Shown here piece after piece: positions 25,701 through 35,900 of a stretch of DNA of 64,000 nucleotides. A program made the translations under genes and the position numbers. The stretch is taken from NCBI GenBank assembly GCA_038503035.1, contig JAVSML010001085.1:434001-498000 (forward strand). The letters are read 5' to 3'. Below the pieces are notes generated by a model, which did no database searches, was not told the origin of the DNA, and worked only from the letters and a program-made list of their open reading frames with translations. How positions within the stretch are numbered: the first letter of the stretch is position 1; each line of letters begins with the position of its first letter. The stretch comes from Crocodylus rhombifer. Taxonomy: Eukaryota; Chordata; Crocodylia; Crocodylidae.

Positions 25701-25843
25701 CTCAACTAGGAGATCACAGCAACTGCAGTCTTCTAGCCACAGGGTGAGGGAGCTACTAGCCACAGGAACTTAATTCTTGCTACTGCAGAGGATCCCATGA
25801 TTGGGCTCCCCCTGTGGTAACAATAAGGTGTGATGGGATCCAA
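22711..25843 (-). mobile_element. Near-complete CR1 LINE with intact ORF2
   Basis: The 3' end lies at the low coordinate. It carries the CR1 terminal block (GGAAGGGACCTAGGCAGATC on the + strand) and two ATGAAACT-type tail repeats, read as AGTTTCATAGTTTCATAG on the + strand. The body holds one long open frame on the minus strand. A 7-bp direct repeat GCATGAT at 22704-22710 and 25844-25850 may be a target-site duplication, which would make the insert about 3.13 kb; the 5' border is uncertain because CR1 copies are often 5'-truncated. No ORF1 is seen, so the copy lacks the upstream part of a full CR1. It is by far the best preserved CR1 here. Confidence 0.93.
22802..25654 (-). CDS. CR1 ORF2p: endonuclease-reverse transcriptase, uninterrupted
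   Basis: The frame is open from 25705 down to a stop at 22802 (967 codons), but its first codon is TTG just after a stop. The first ATG is at 25654, giving about 950 residues, close to the usual CR1 ORF2 length. Counting from 25705, the apurinic-type endonuclease covers about residues 45-260: TNARS at 51, ITETWWD at 77, YRPP at 154, GDLNFPD at 184 and GDSDHRLLEF at 250. The reverse transcriptase covers about 480-750: NYRPVSLTS at 543, QHGFISGRSC at 579, FLDFRKAFD at 613, GVPQGSVLGP at 671 and the catalytic FADD at 701. The usual CR1 C-terminal domain follows. Such proteins nick the target DNA and reverse transcribe their own RNA there. All expected catalytic residues are present with no stop or frameshift, suggesting recent insertion. 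It lies antisense to ADGRV1. Whether it is expressed cannot be seen. Confidence 0.92.
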   Translation of the reverse strand: MVKREKQVSDGGRGIAETRGSVGTTVGGLKCLYTNARSMGKKQEELALLLAVTSPDIVGITETWWDSSHDWAVSVKGYRLYRRDRIGRKGGGVALYIKEEYTSSLISKGVEGGHSEVLWVRVKGSPGERDLTVGVYYRPPNQGEELDQEFLGQLAEAVRAKDVVIMGDLNFPDICWEEQSAKSDRSRRFLARAQDLHLTQEVHSPTRGDALLDLVLATGDDLVRGLRVMGHLGDSDHRLLEFTIQRKVAKGCSKATALDFRRDDFNKLRKIVGEALRTQRGRESDVEGEWLLLKETILHAQREVIPTRVKGSRRAHKPPWLTKSIRECLLAKREAYTQWREGVITKKDYVTVARGCRGAVRRAKAEMEIGLASQIKDNKKSFFKYIGGKKRVPGNVGPLQDTMGNLVITPDDKANIFNDFFASVFLSRDQFSHLPAGPPSGPGRDTPGPAVSEELVRVLLERLDVFKSAGPDDLHPRVLQELAEVIAGPLARLYEHSWCSGEVPEDWKRANVVPIFKKGKKEDPGNYRPVSLTSIPGKLFEKIILAHIQEGLAGECMLRGNQHGFISGRSCQTNLVAFYDQVTKSLDAGVAVDVVFLDFRKAFDTVSHPVLIKKLGDCGVDAHTVKWVANWLEGRTQRVVVDGFFSTWKDVGSGVPQGSVLGPALFNIFISDLDDRVESTLFKFADDTKMWGDVGALEGCNRLQADLDRLQRWADENRMGFNTDKCKVLHMGRKNRHHTYRLGNSPLASTETEKDLGVVIDSTMNMGRQCGEAVKKANRTLSCIHRCISSRSREVILPLYAALVRPQLEYCVQFWAPHFKRDVDDMERVQRRATHMIRGQQGRPYEERLQDLNLFSLHKRTLRGDLVACYKLVRGDQQVLGESLFPRALPGVTRNNGHKLAEGKFRLDVRRRYFTVRAARAWNQLPGEVVQAPSLGIFKRKLDEHLAGVV

Positions 25844-26559
25844 GGCATGATCCCACAGTTACACAGGTATATGTGCTGTATAGTACAAGCCATATGCTAA
25901 TAGTGTGACTTCGTTTGCAGTCAAAATCATTCATGAAATAAATAGAGTTACATTATTAGGGCTTTTTTTAGGCTCAACCTGTATGCATTTCAGTAGAACC
26001 TGCTTGGAGAAACTGTAGAGCACTTGCAAATTGAGTACTGAGTACTGTGGCCCTTAGAAATAAAAGTGCACTCACTAATATATTGTGAAGAAGAGGGTTG
26101 GGAACTGAAATTTATCCTTTGGGGTGTGGAGAGCAGGATGTACAACTACACTTTGTATCAGGATGTTTGTTCAACCCTTGTGGACACATTAATTCTCTCA
26201 TCCCTTGAATTTATTGTGCAGAAACAACCATATGATGATTGATTCCTATGCAAATGTTTTAGGGCCTGGAGTTCCTCTATGTCTTTCCCTAATAAAGCTA
26301 CACAGGAGGAACTGTACTTGGCCTTATGTAAAGACAAGTATTTCTTCAAGACTTACAACCTTTGCCAAAGGAAGATTTTTTTTTTTTCTAGTATATTTAA
26401 AGTGGAGTCCCATGTTGTAAAGAGCAAATCACAGGGAAAACAGCTTCTCAAATTATGCTACTTAGTGGCATGGGGAGCAGTGATGGAGTGGACAGTATGG
26501 CTGTCTAAATTTATTTAATAAATTACTTTAAGAAAATACTTGGAAAGGGGGCAGGGAGA

Positions 26560-26650
26560 GGCTTTGTAGCACAATGGTCAGGACACCCACCTGAGTGGAG
26601 TGAAGCTAGCGTTCCAGTCTCAATTCCAGTGAGGATTTCGTTGTTTTATA
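26560..26650 (+). mobile_element. tRNA-like SINE head
   Basis: TAGCACAATGG (26567-26577) fits a polymerase III A box. A degenerate B-box region, GTTCCAGTCTCAATTCC, lies about 45 bp downstream. There is no intact tRNA fold and no clear tail. Low certainty of family. Confidence 0.5.
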
Positions 26651-26874
26651 AGAAGTGAAAGAGCTCCCGCAGGAAAGGCTGAAAAAAAATCATCCCAGAA
26701 TTCCTAACTCAATTGTGCGGACATTTATTTTTTCTGACTGTCAGGAGACCTAAGTTCTTCTGCGTGAGTGCTTAGGGGCAGGCATTACCACCAGCTCTGT
26801 CTCCTCTGGTTTGTAAATAGCAGCCAAGTCCCCTTGTAAATCTAGTCTTTATTTCTGAATTCCTTTTGCTTTTA

Positions 26875-27857
26875 CAGTGGGTTCTGCTTTATAGAATTGC
26901 TAGGTAATAGAATCAGCTGCTTATTTGAATCAATATGATACAACCAAAACCGTTTGTATATTATTACATGTAAAAATTGCTCAAATTAGAATCATAATTT
27001 TTGGTTTTTGGAATCATTTTACTGGAGAAGCCCAGGGATTTTGCAGTTTTGTGAGGTGCCCTCTGCAGGCTGGCAGAGTTCCAGCCTACAGGGGGCTGGA
27101 AGAGAACAAGAGGAGGGCGGTCAGGCAGGGGGCGCCATGTACATGTAGATGCACATGGCCCCCAGCAGCCTGGAGGGCAGCTCCTGCAAACTGGGGGGGC
27201 GGGGGCAGGTGGGGATTGAGCCTATGTGGGGAGGGAGTTGGGCAGGGCTGTGGCACCAGTGGGGAGTGGGACAGGGCATGGATGACTCATTTGTGGGCGG
27301 GGTGCAGGAGCCGGACTCCCTGGTGATGTGCTTCCTGCATGCATGGTAGCTTTGAGGAGCACAACCCCATGCTGCTGCCCTCACTGCCTGTGCCTGCCCC
27401 CCCCCCCCCCCCCCGCCCCTGCACAGACCTGGGGGGTGCAGGTCCCCGCCTGCCCCTCCAGAAGTGAGCACTGTGCCGGGGGCTGGCCCAGTGCCCAAAC
27501 CCACAGCTGGCAGCAACAGGAGGGGAGCTGGGCTTCATTTTGCTGCAGCAGTCACTGCCTCCTGCTGGGAGAAAGGGGTTACAGACTCAGGTCCGTGGCC
27601 CCATAGCCCTGGCAGCTGGGCCCCCCTCCAGCAGGGCCAGGTGGCAGGGGGCTGTGGGTGGGGAGTGAGGAGCTGGGGGGCAGGGGGCTGTGGGGAGGAC
27701 AGGAGTGAGAGGCACGAGCAGGGGCAGGGGGCTGTGGGGGAGGGAGGAGTATCTTCATGTTCTTTTAAAAAAAATGGGTCTCCTTTTAATGAAATCATCT
27801 GGTTAATAGAATCAAATCCCCATTTCCCAAAGTGATTCCAATAAGAGGAATCCACTA
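26875..27857. mobile_element. Tigger-like element, about 1 kb, GC-rich interior
   Basis: The left end CAGTGGGTTCTGCTTTATAG and the inverted right end TAGTGGATTCCTCTTATTGG match through most of the first 20 bases. A TA lies on both sides (26873-26874, 27858-27859). AGAATCA-type repeats recur at both ends. The interior includes an 18-bp C-tract at 27397-27414 and GGGGCAGGGGGCTGTGGG repeats. Its frames are compositional. Confidence 0.72.
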
Positions 27858-27995
27858 TATTTAAAAAGTGGTTAAAAATTACTGTTTTTTTCCCCCCCAA
27901 CTGGCTTAAAAAGGAGCAAAAACTTTTGAGGCCACTGAGCCTTAAAATATATCAACTAGAAAAGAGTTTAAGTTAATGTTGTACAAGGTTTATTC

Positions 27996-28195
27996 CAGTG
28001 ATGGTCAAGCCTTTTGGTAGGCATGACGCAAAGTAGCCCCACGTTCTCCCCAAGTGCTCCTTGCCTGATCTGAAGCTCTACTTCCTGCTCCCTGCCCTAT
28101 CTAACACTGTTGCCTCTCCACTCCCCAATCTGCTGTGTGCCACGCAGAGTGCCTGTGCCACTTGCTGCGTCCATGCCGCAAGTTGGTCACCCCTA
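27996..28195. mobile_element. hAT-like element with exact 8-bp target duplication
   Basis: GTTTATTC occurs exactly at 27988-27995 and 28196-28203. The termini CAGTGATGGTCAAGC and, inverted, TAGGGGTGACCAACT are related. The body is 200 bp and non-coding. Confidence 0.85.
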
Positions 28196-28203
28196 GTTTA
28201 TTC

Positions 28204-30063
28204 TAACTGTATACATCATGTTTACCATTATGAGAAAGGAGATGCTACTTGTTTCTAGTGGTTGTATTTACCCAATTTGACTAAAAACTGGTGACTTCAT
28301 AGTCTAGTGCTAACAATAATGACAAGAAGAAATTAAAAGCTAAGAGTTTTCTTTGATAAAATAACAGACAACACCCAAGTTCCTGTGGACTTAAATAGCA
28401 GCAATTTCAGTAGAAAGTTTATTTTCCCTACAATATGTACATATTCTCATTAGTCTTTCCGTCTCATGGGGAGAAGAGACTTTCTTTTCTAATGATATTT
28501 TACTGCCTCTGTCTGGCTTAGAATGTGTGTCTATATTTATGTTTAAGAAATTGTATTTTGCTATACAAGGCAATATTTATTTGAATCAGCATATATTGAG
28601 GACAACTGGTAAACCCTGAAATCTGACTGAGGAACAATAGTTCACATCCAAAACACTGCAGACTTTGGATTTAAAATACCTTCAACTTTCACTTACTGTA
28701 ACTGGCAAAGGGTCTGTGTCTGGAGAATGTGCACTGGATGGCTCCTGATAATTCTGCTGGTACAATCATCTCTCAGTGCAGTGAGATTTATATTTAGCTG
28801 TCTTGGGAAGTTGACATGTTTTCCACCCTGGAGAAGCAGGAACATATCTCAGCAGTAGCTTAAATCTTAACTTTTCACACAACTAACAATTTAAAAATTA
28901 AACTAGTGTTAATTATTACTAGGCTTTAACCCAGTTTTAAAGCTTCTGACACATTGCTAGCCCACTTTCTCTTGCACAATAGTCAGCTTAACAATACAGT
29001 CTGCTCCTGGTTTTGAGCTAACTTTGTTACTGGAAGTAGCTTTGTCACACTTTCCAGAGTATTAACTTCTTCCATGCCAAGGTGTTTGAGGATTGTCATA
29101 GTTTCTAAGACTGTACCATACTATTTTGAAAGTTTATTTTTGCTAGAATATGGATAATGCCAATCTTCAATGGTTCTTTTAAAATGTCTCTCTAATTTTC
29201 CTCTGCAGCTCTCTCTTTAGTTTCAATTACCTAAGCCATTCTTCATTTCTCTCTTTACTTTTTATTCTTTCTTAACATATTTTCGTAATTAGTGGCAGCA
29301 TTCAGTGTCATTTAAAAAAGGTTGGAAATGTTTCATTTATGCTGCTACAGAAAATGAAAGCCAGTGGGTTTGTGACAACGCATGTTAAAAAACTGCATTT
29401 TTTTTCACTTCAAGTTATTGGCTCTGTGAAATCTTTGGCATACCAACATCTTGAAAGCTACCAAAATTACTGGTACACCCGATGTTCATGCAAGAGATAC
29501 AGATGTTTCTGTAGGGTCATTGTCTAATGGCACAAATACTGGCGTTCAAAAGAATTGGTAAACTTCACAGACGATTGGATTGTTCATAGCAAAAGATTAA
29601 TCATGGCCAAGTGGAGGGAAAATGAAAGCTTTTGAAGAGCATCCACTTGTATGACTTGATTCTGGTTTCCCAAGAAGACTATATTGATCTCTTGTCAGGC
29701 TCTCTGTCTCCCAACCTCCTCCCACATCATTTTATTGCCTCATTGCGTCACTTCCCTCCTGCCTGGTTCTTATAGTAAAGATTAGGTTGGACTTATTAAA
29801 TGTGAGCAGGCTGGCTTATCACTTAAAGATAATGGGAGACTATAACCATTTTGAATAATATGAAATTGGGAAGTTTTAAACAGTTAATAATATCACAAGA
29901 TATGCCTGGTTATGACAGTTTCCAATTCTGCAAAGACATGGTACAGGATTTGTTATGTTGTAATGATATTTATTTTTTAGTAGTTTTAGTTTATATTTAT
30001 GAACAAAGTCTCTATTCAGGGAAGAAAGAAATATCTGTAAAGCATGATACAAAGGCATTTTAA
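28204..30063. other. Unique intronic sequence
   Basis: AT-rich, nothing recognised. The 62-codon frame at 29339-29527 has no support. Confidence 0.6.
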
Positions 30064-30420
30064 TTCAGGCATTTTTAAATGTGCTTCTGATGTGGCACCA
30101 GGCGTTTTTAATTAGGGAGCTGTGCTAATTGAAAGTGCCCATGCATCATGTGTATCAGCAGCAGAGTGTGTCCCCTGACTGAGAAAATGGCAGTGGGGCA
30201 CTTTGAACTAAAGCACATTGAACATGTTTTATTTCAAAGTACATCACTGCCATTTTCTCAGTGCGGAGACATGCTGCGCCGCTGATGCATGTGATGTGCA
30301 AGGCTGCTAAAGCGTGTCAAGTTCAGTGCTCCAGCAGACTCGATTAATTGAGTCTGCTCCAATGCACTGGGTTTCCAGCACATTGCAGCAGGCTCCCCAC
30401 ATGTGTGTAAGTGCCCTGTA
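30064..30420. mobile_element. Fold-back element containing a 150-bp imperfect palindrome
   Basis: Arms at 30144-30215 and 30222-30297 are inverted copies: GACTGAGAAAATGGCAGT on the left and ACTGCCATTTTCTCAGTG on the right, continuing through CACTTTGAA / TTTCAAAGT on one side and CATCATGTGTATCAGC / GCTGATGCATGTGATG on the other. To its right, CCAGCACATTGCAGCAGG with CTCCCCAC is shared with the MITE at 22418-22587. Outer borders approximate. Confidence 0.7.
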
Positions 30421-30844
30421 GGAAGAAGCAATTTCATTCACTTGTGTCAATAAAGTCTCATGTATTTTTAGAGAGCTTTCATGTCCTATTTCCTCCATTT
30501 TAGAGGAAGAATAAAGTATTGGCTTATAATAAATTCAGTGGAAGGCATGGACACTTAGGGTTTGGGCTTGTTTGTTTGCTTGTTTTGAAAAGTAAGCCAT
30601 GTAGGTTTATCATTTGTCACTTACTGATAATTCTTTTAGACTTAGTGCATTTTGATTAAACCGTTCTTTTCTATGGGAAATAAAGATGAAACGCACTGCT
30701 TTTTCAAACAATAGCTTATTTTTCCCATAATACTAAATAGTTGTTGCTTCTCTCCTTGGGATTCCTGTAGTGGGACAGCTACATCTTCAGATATCTATAG
30801 TTTACATCAAATTAAGGCCAGTTTATCCTAAATTTATCCACAGA

Positions 30845-31351
30845 GGCCACGTCCATATGAGCGTGGACATTTGGTTTGCCAGGGACAACTACCAGCAGGA
30901 TACCTTGTGCTGCTGCTAGTTGTCCCTGGGGAGTGCCTGTGCTATGCACCCTCTGGTGTGTGGCAAGTTATCCCAGGTGGGGTAGGGGAGGCTGGGGTTA
31001 GCACTGGACTGGCCCCAGCAGCCTTATCTGGGGTTCTAGGGTCTCCTGGGCCTGTAGTAGCAGCCACAATCCTGCTTATCCAGCGGCTGGAATGTGGCTT
31101 TGGCTGGCCAGGCTCTCTGTTTTTGAGTACTGCATACTGTCACCACATGCACTGCTCTGTTTTTGTGTGTGTGTGTGTGTGGTTTTTTGTTGTTTTTTTG
31201 GACCCCCTGGATATCCAAGGGGTCCAAAAAAACCCAACCCTGTGCTGCTGCCTTGCAGCGCAGAAAACAGCTGAATGTGCAGTATGTGGCACCACAGACA
31301 TGTCTACGGCACCACAAAATGTACAGCCACACTTGTTTGGGTATGACCAGA
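30845..31351. mobile_element. Palindrome-bearing DNA element, copy 2
   Basis: The left end GGCCACGTCCATATGAGCG and the inverted right end TGGTCATACCCAAACAAGTG are similar, both running into ACATTTTG-type sequence. A 40-bp palindrome with one mismatched pair lies at 31193-31232 and shares its core with the one at 10712. A (GT)n tract lies just before it. No coding sequence. Confidence 0.6.
31193..31232. repeat. 40-bp palindrome with one mismatch
   Basis: The arms are T-tract, GGACCCC(C/T)TGGAT and the complement, centred on GGATATCC. It is the same core as the 28-bp palindrome at 10712-10739. Confidence 0.92.
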
Positions 31352-31367
31352 ATGATCATTGCTTATG

Positions 31368-31536
31368 CAGGGGTGGGCAATTATTTTGAGCAGAGGGCTG
31401 CTTGCTGAATTTTGGCAAGCCATCAAGGGCCACATGACAAGCAGTCCAGGGCAGATTAATATTTATTTTCTAAAATTTTTAGGGACGCCACGGGCCAAAT
31501 AGAATGGCCTAGTGGGCTGCATTATGCCCACCCCTG
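31368..31536. mobile_element. hAT-like MITE (CAGGGGTGGGCAA ends)
   Basis: CAGGGGTGGGCAATT on the left and ATGCCCACCCCTG on the right are inverted copies. The flanks GCTTATG and GCTTACA are an imperfect target duplication. The interior has GGGCCACATGACAAG-type sequence. The related longer copy is at 32052-32986. Confidence 0.83.
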
Positions 31537-32051
31537 GCTTACAGGCTTATCATTCCAGTGTCAGTAGAAGGCCCTTTGTCTCCACAAAACTGTTTTTCAT
31601 CAGTATAGTTTAGATCATTAATTTAAAGGTTTTGCCACATTTTTCTTTAGATGTAAACAGCAACATATTGGGTCATCAGGAAAGAAAAATAAGTCTTCAT
31701 TAGACATAGGCCTGAAAGTTTGGATCTGGCCCTGAACTTTTTTAAAACTTGAATTTGCTTCAGCATAACAATTTTATATGGGCCCATCTTTAACTTGAAA
31801 TTGGTAATTCGATTACACCAGTAAAATAGGTGCTATGGCACTGAAAAGTATTGGCCATGTCTAGCAAGAGTGAGTGATGAGCAACCTATTAAAAACCAAA
31901 TTGGCTCCTCTTATTGCAGGACTATATCTTGCAGCAGTAACCTCCCCTGCCCCCCCATTTCCTTGGTGCTGTCATGTATTAGACCACCCTGTCATTTTCG
32001 TCTTCATATTGTAAGAGAAGGCAGTGCAGAGTGGTTCTTTAGAGAGTAATT

Positions 32052-32986
32052 CAGAGGTGGGCAAAATATGGCCTGTGGGCCAGATCCAGCCCACCAAGCC
32101 ATTCTAGTTGGCCTGTAGGGCCCCTAAAAAATTTAGAAAATTAATTATCTGCCCCTGGAAGCCTGTCAAAGATGACTATGCACCAGTGGCAGCAGGACCC
32201 AGGAGGAGCCAGCAGCAAGACCCAGGGGCGGCAGGACCTAGCAGCCACAGCAGCAAGGCCCGCCCAGCCTAGCCCTGTTTCCCCACGACCACCCCCAGCC
32301 CTTATGGCCCTGGAGCCATTCCCTGCCTCCTTCCCTCCAGGAGTGCAACTTGGTTAATAATGTGTGTGTGTGGGGGCGGGACCACTGGCAATCACCTTAT
32401 CCTTGGGGCTGGGCCGGGACAGTTCCTGCTGCATCCTGTGGTCCCAGTGATGCAGTTGGGAACCACGTGGTGCCAGAGCAGCTGGCAGGTGGGCAGGGGT
32501 TTGGGGAGAAGTGGCAGTGGCTGGCAGGNNNNNNNNNNAAAGGTAGGACACACCCATAGCCCCCACAAACATATACCCATCCACCCATACCCCCTCAATA
32601 TACAAGAGTAGGACTTCATAGTCTATTCATAGTCTATAGACTCTTATAGTCTCCTCTATGTACCCTGCACAAACACATGCAAGTCAGGACAAAAATATGT
32701 TTTGAAATCAAATTAATGAATGTTGTAGTATATGTTTGCTTTTTAGAATATATTTTAGTATCTTTCTGATTCTGAGATGGCAAACTCCCTTGCTGATAGC
32801 AGTACTTCTGGGGGTAAGGGGACTTCTGGTGGCACAGGTCAGGGGTTAGGAGGCAGGGCTTTAGGTCCCAAGATGGAAACCAGGAGTCAGGGCACCAGTC
32901 AAGGGGGTGAGGCTACCCATATGACCTTTGACAGCTTGCCAAAACTAGGTAAGCAGCTCTCCAGCTGAAATAATTGCCCGCTTCTG
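32052..32986. mobile_element. hAT-like element, same terminal family, with assembly gap
   Basis: CAGAGGTGGGCAAAATATGG on the left and ATTGCCCGCTTCTG on the right are inverted relatives of the 31368-31536 ends. Flanks GAGTAATT and GACAAACT match at 5 of 8. GGCCAGATCCAGCCCACCAA near the left is typical of this reptile family. It contains the N gap, and no transposase is visible. Confidence 0.72.
32529..32538. other. Assembly gap (10 N)
   Basis: A run of ten N, presumably a placeholder rather than a measured gap, so distances across it are unreliable. Confidence 0.99.
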
Positions 32987-35900
32987 GACAAACTCATTCA
33001 GAAAGGCAAAAGCTTTTTCAGGTGATGGCCTACTTTATCAGATGAAAAATGCCATTTTAAGTGGTTGAATGGTGTGCCTGTGCCTTGAATATATTTGTAG
33101 GTTTTATTTTTAATTTGCTCATTTTAGATCAAATCTTTACTTAAGTTCCAAAGAGTTTTAGATCATGAATTGGGGATTTGAATAACATGCTGTCAGTGTT
33201 TTCAGATGGTTTCATTACTTGAGGAGTGACCTGAAGTTCTTGGTTAAACTCTGCTTAGATTCAAAATATTTGCAAGACATGTAACAGCATTAGTTCTGAC
33301 TACCGTATGGAGAACCAGTGCTGCAAAAGCTATAACATTTGTTGAACTCACAGTTTTGCCTTGAATATTTTTTACGATAGTCCTTATACACAGATGCATA
33401 GTAAAAAAAAAAAAAAAAAAAAGCCCTGCCAGGAAAGCCCTATGTCTAACATGGGTTTTTTTCATAGGGATGTGCACATTATTGTCTAAAAATATGTAAA
33501 ATTATGTGAATTGCTGCATTTCTTGAAAAAGGCTTGATGGAGATCTCCCTGAGGTATAATTTAGGGGTTTTCCATAGTTTCCACTTTCACTGCTACTTAT
33601 TAGATACTGCTTTTAGTTTCACATTGAACTTGTGTCCACTAAGAGGCACTCTTTGCACATGTTACTGATGTGAATGCTGAGTGTTTTCTGCCTGTTCATT
33701 CATGTGTTTTTGTAGTCATTATACATGGACAGTTCTCTACATGATTGTACCTGAGCAATTAAATGATAGACATTCTCCCGTCCCCTCCTCCAAATCCTGA
33801 ATGAACATTCTGTACTTGGCAATCAGTGTTCAACCTGTACTTTAACATCAATACCTGGAAATGTGCTACAAGTAGCAGAACAGAAAGTATTAAGTAAATA
33901 CAGTTGAGACTAGTCATTATAAAGAAAAAGAAGCAAGGTAGCTCACGGTAATTTTGGATTAATTTCTTGAGTACAACTGCCCTATCTGTAACCTCAGGAT
34001 ATGAATGTATACTTGTGGCATAAACAATGTAGCATGTAATACTGAAAGAACATCTGTTTTGCATGACAGATAAATTTATGTTTGTAATGAGGATCAGTTA
34101 CAATGTAGGACCATTTGAAGGCATACAGATGGAGTCTTAATGACTGTATATGTAGTTAAGAAAAAAAATCTGCTTTAAACTTTAGAGACTGAGGTTAAAG
34201 TCAGCCATGCTTTCCACCCCATGAAGATCTCCTGGCTTCTTTTCAGTTGCTGGGAGCAAGAAGATGTATAGGCCCAGGTGTCCTGCTGGATAGCCAGGTG
34301 ACCCTCTGGTCAAAGTGAAACAAAGGTGACTACAGCTAAGGAACTGTGCCCATGTATCTGAAGTCAGTCATTTGCACAGGGTACTATAGGTCTCTGTCAT
34401 TTCATATTACACATTTTTATTCTGCAAATTAGAAAGTTATATATGTGGATAATCAAAACATTATTCTAAATTATGCCAGGTGCCAGTGGCCCAAAGAGGC
34501 CACCTCAAGTGACAAGAATTGTCGAGGTGCAAGAAGCCCAACCCCCACAAAATCCCCATTTCCCTACCCCAGTGTTTGTAATGGCATACGAAGGAAATGT
34601 AGGAGTTTAAACATGTGCCATTTGTTTCTCTCCTTCATCAGTTCTTGGAAACTAAGTAAGGTGGAGCAATATGGTAGCATCAGACTGGCAATTCAGAGCA
34701 TATAAATAATTTCAAATATCCTGTCATTTAAATAGGCCATGTTAAAAAAAATTAAACAAAATAAAGCATAAAGTAAGGAATGAAAGTCTTGTCTTTTCTT
34801 TATAGGTGAAAAGTGCTTTCAGCACATGTAAACTACTAGTGTTCATGAGTTTACCATTAGGTGTTGGGATGATTTGATCTTGGTTTTGGTTTCTTTTAGT
34901 GTAGAATATGTTATAATTAGTATGACTAAGAGCAAGGAAACCCGTTGAGTTCAAAATGCTTTGCTTTTAGGGAAAACATTCCACCATCACATAACAAACT
35001 TGTGAAATAAGGCTGGGGCTAAATACTGAAGCCATCCTGAAATGGAGGCTAGTTGTAGATGTGTGATAAAGGACAGCATTACTTGGATCTGGCTTGTATT
35101 TTAAGGAGTGGTATACTCTCCTTCTGGAAAGGTAAAGAAATGGGGAGCAGAATAAAAAATGCCTTTATCTAGTTCTTGAAAGTCGATTTGGTACATAGTT
35201 GCTTTAGAAATATCAAAATGAGTTGGGTAGATTAATGTTTACAATGTAATAATATGCACATACATGATACTATTGTGTTTGGACTATTTTGCTTGAATAT
35301 TAGATTTAAGTGTATATTTATGTGAGCTATTTCTTTGTATCGCTGGCTTTTGCCATGACTTTTCCCCCCTGTGAAATCACCCCAGAGTCACAAGAAATAC
35401 TCATCTTTTTCAGCCAGCTAAATCATGTAAACAGCTCCCAGTATTGCAGTGGCAGAACTGCAGAGGAACTGCAATCACCTCGAGGAGGGAATGTAAAAGG
35501 GGCTAAACATCTATCAGCCCACAAACAGCTTTTCTTTTCTTTTTTTAACAGTTTAAATATGTGTTTCTGTTTGGCTGGTGCTATCTAGAGAGAAGTGGTC
35601 TCTGTCTTTACCAGAGTGACACAAGCACAATCAGGGCTTAAAACATTTCTAGCAAAATAAACCTGCTTTCAGCACAGGCAGGTTATTTATATCACACTGA
35701 ACATTGGATCCTTGGTATTTTTTTTAGTCAGCATTGTCCATTGCAATACAGTATATTGCAAACTAAACGTCCAGTGAAATCACAGCAGCCTGTTCTCTGT
35801 CAATCAGCTCATTAGCCACTGCATAGAATGGTCACTTGTAATTCAAGGTCTAGGCATCTGCTTTAATGTGATAATTAAACAACATAATTTGGCCAGAGCC

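Noticed and set aside
33403..33422. Poly-A runs as marks of processed retrogenes
   Set aside because: No coding body or duplication flanks any of them.
35310..35588. 92-codon + strand frame in unique sequence
   Set aside because: No splice context or recognisable domain; codon content looks random.
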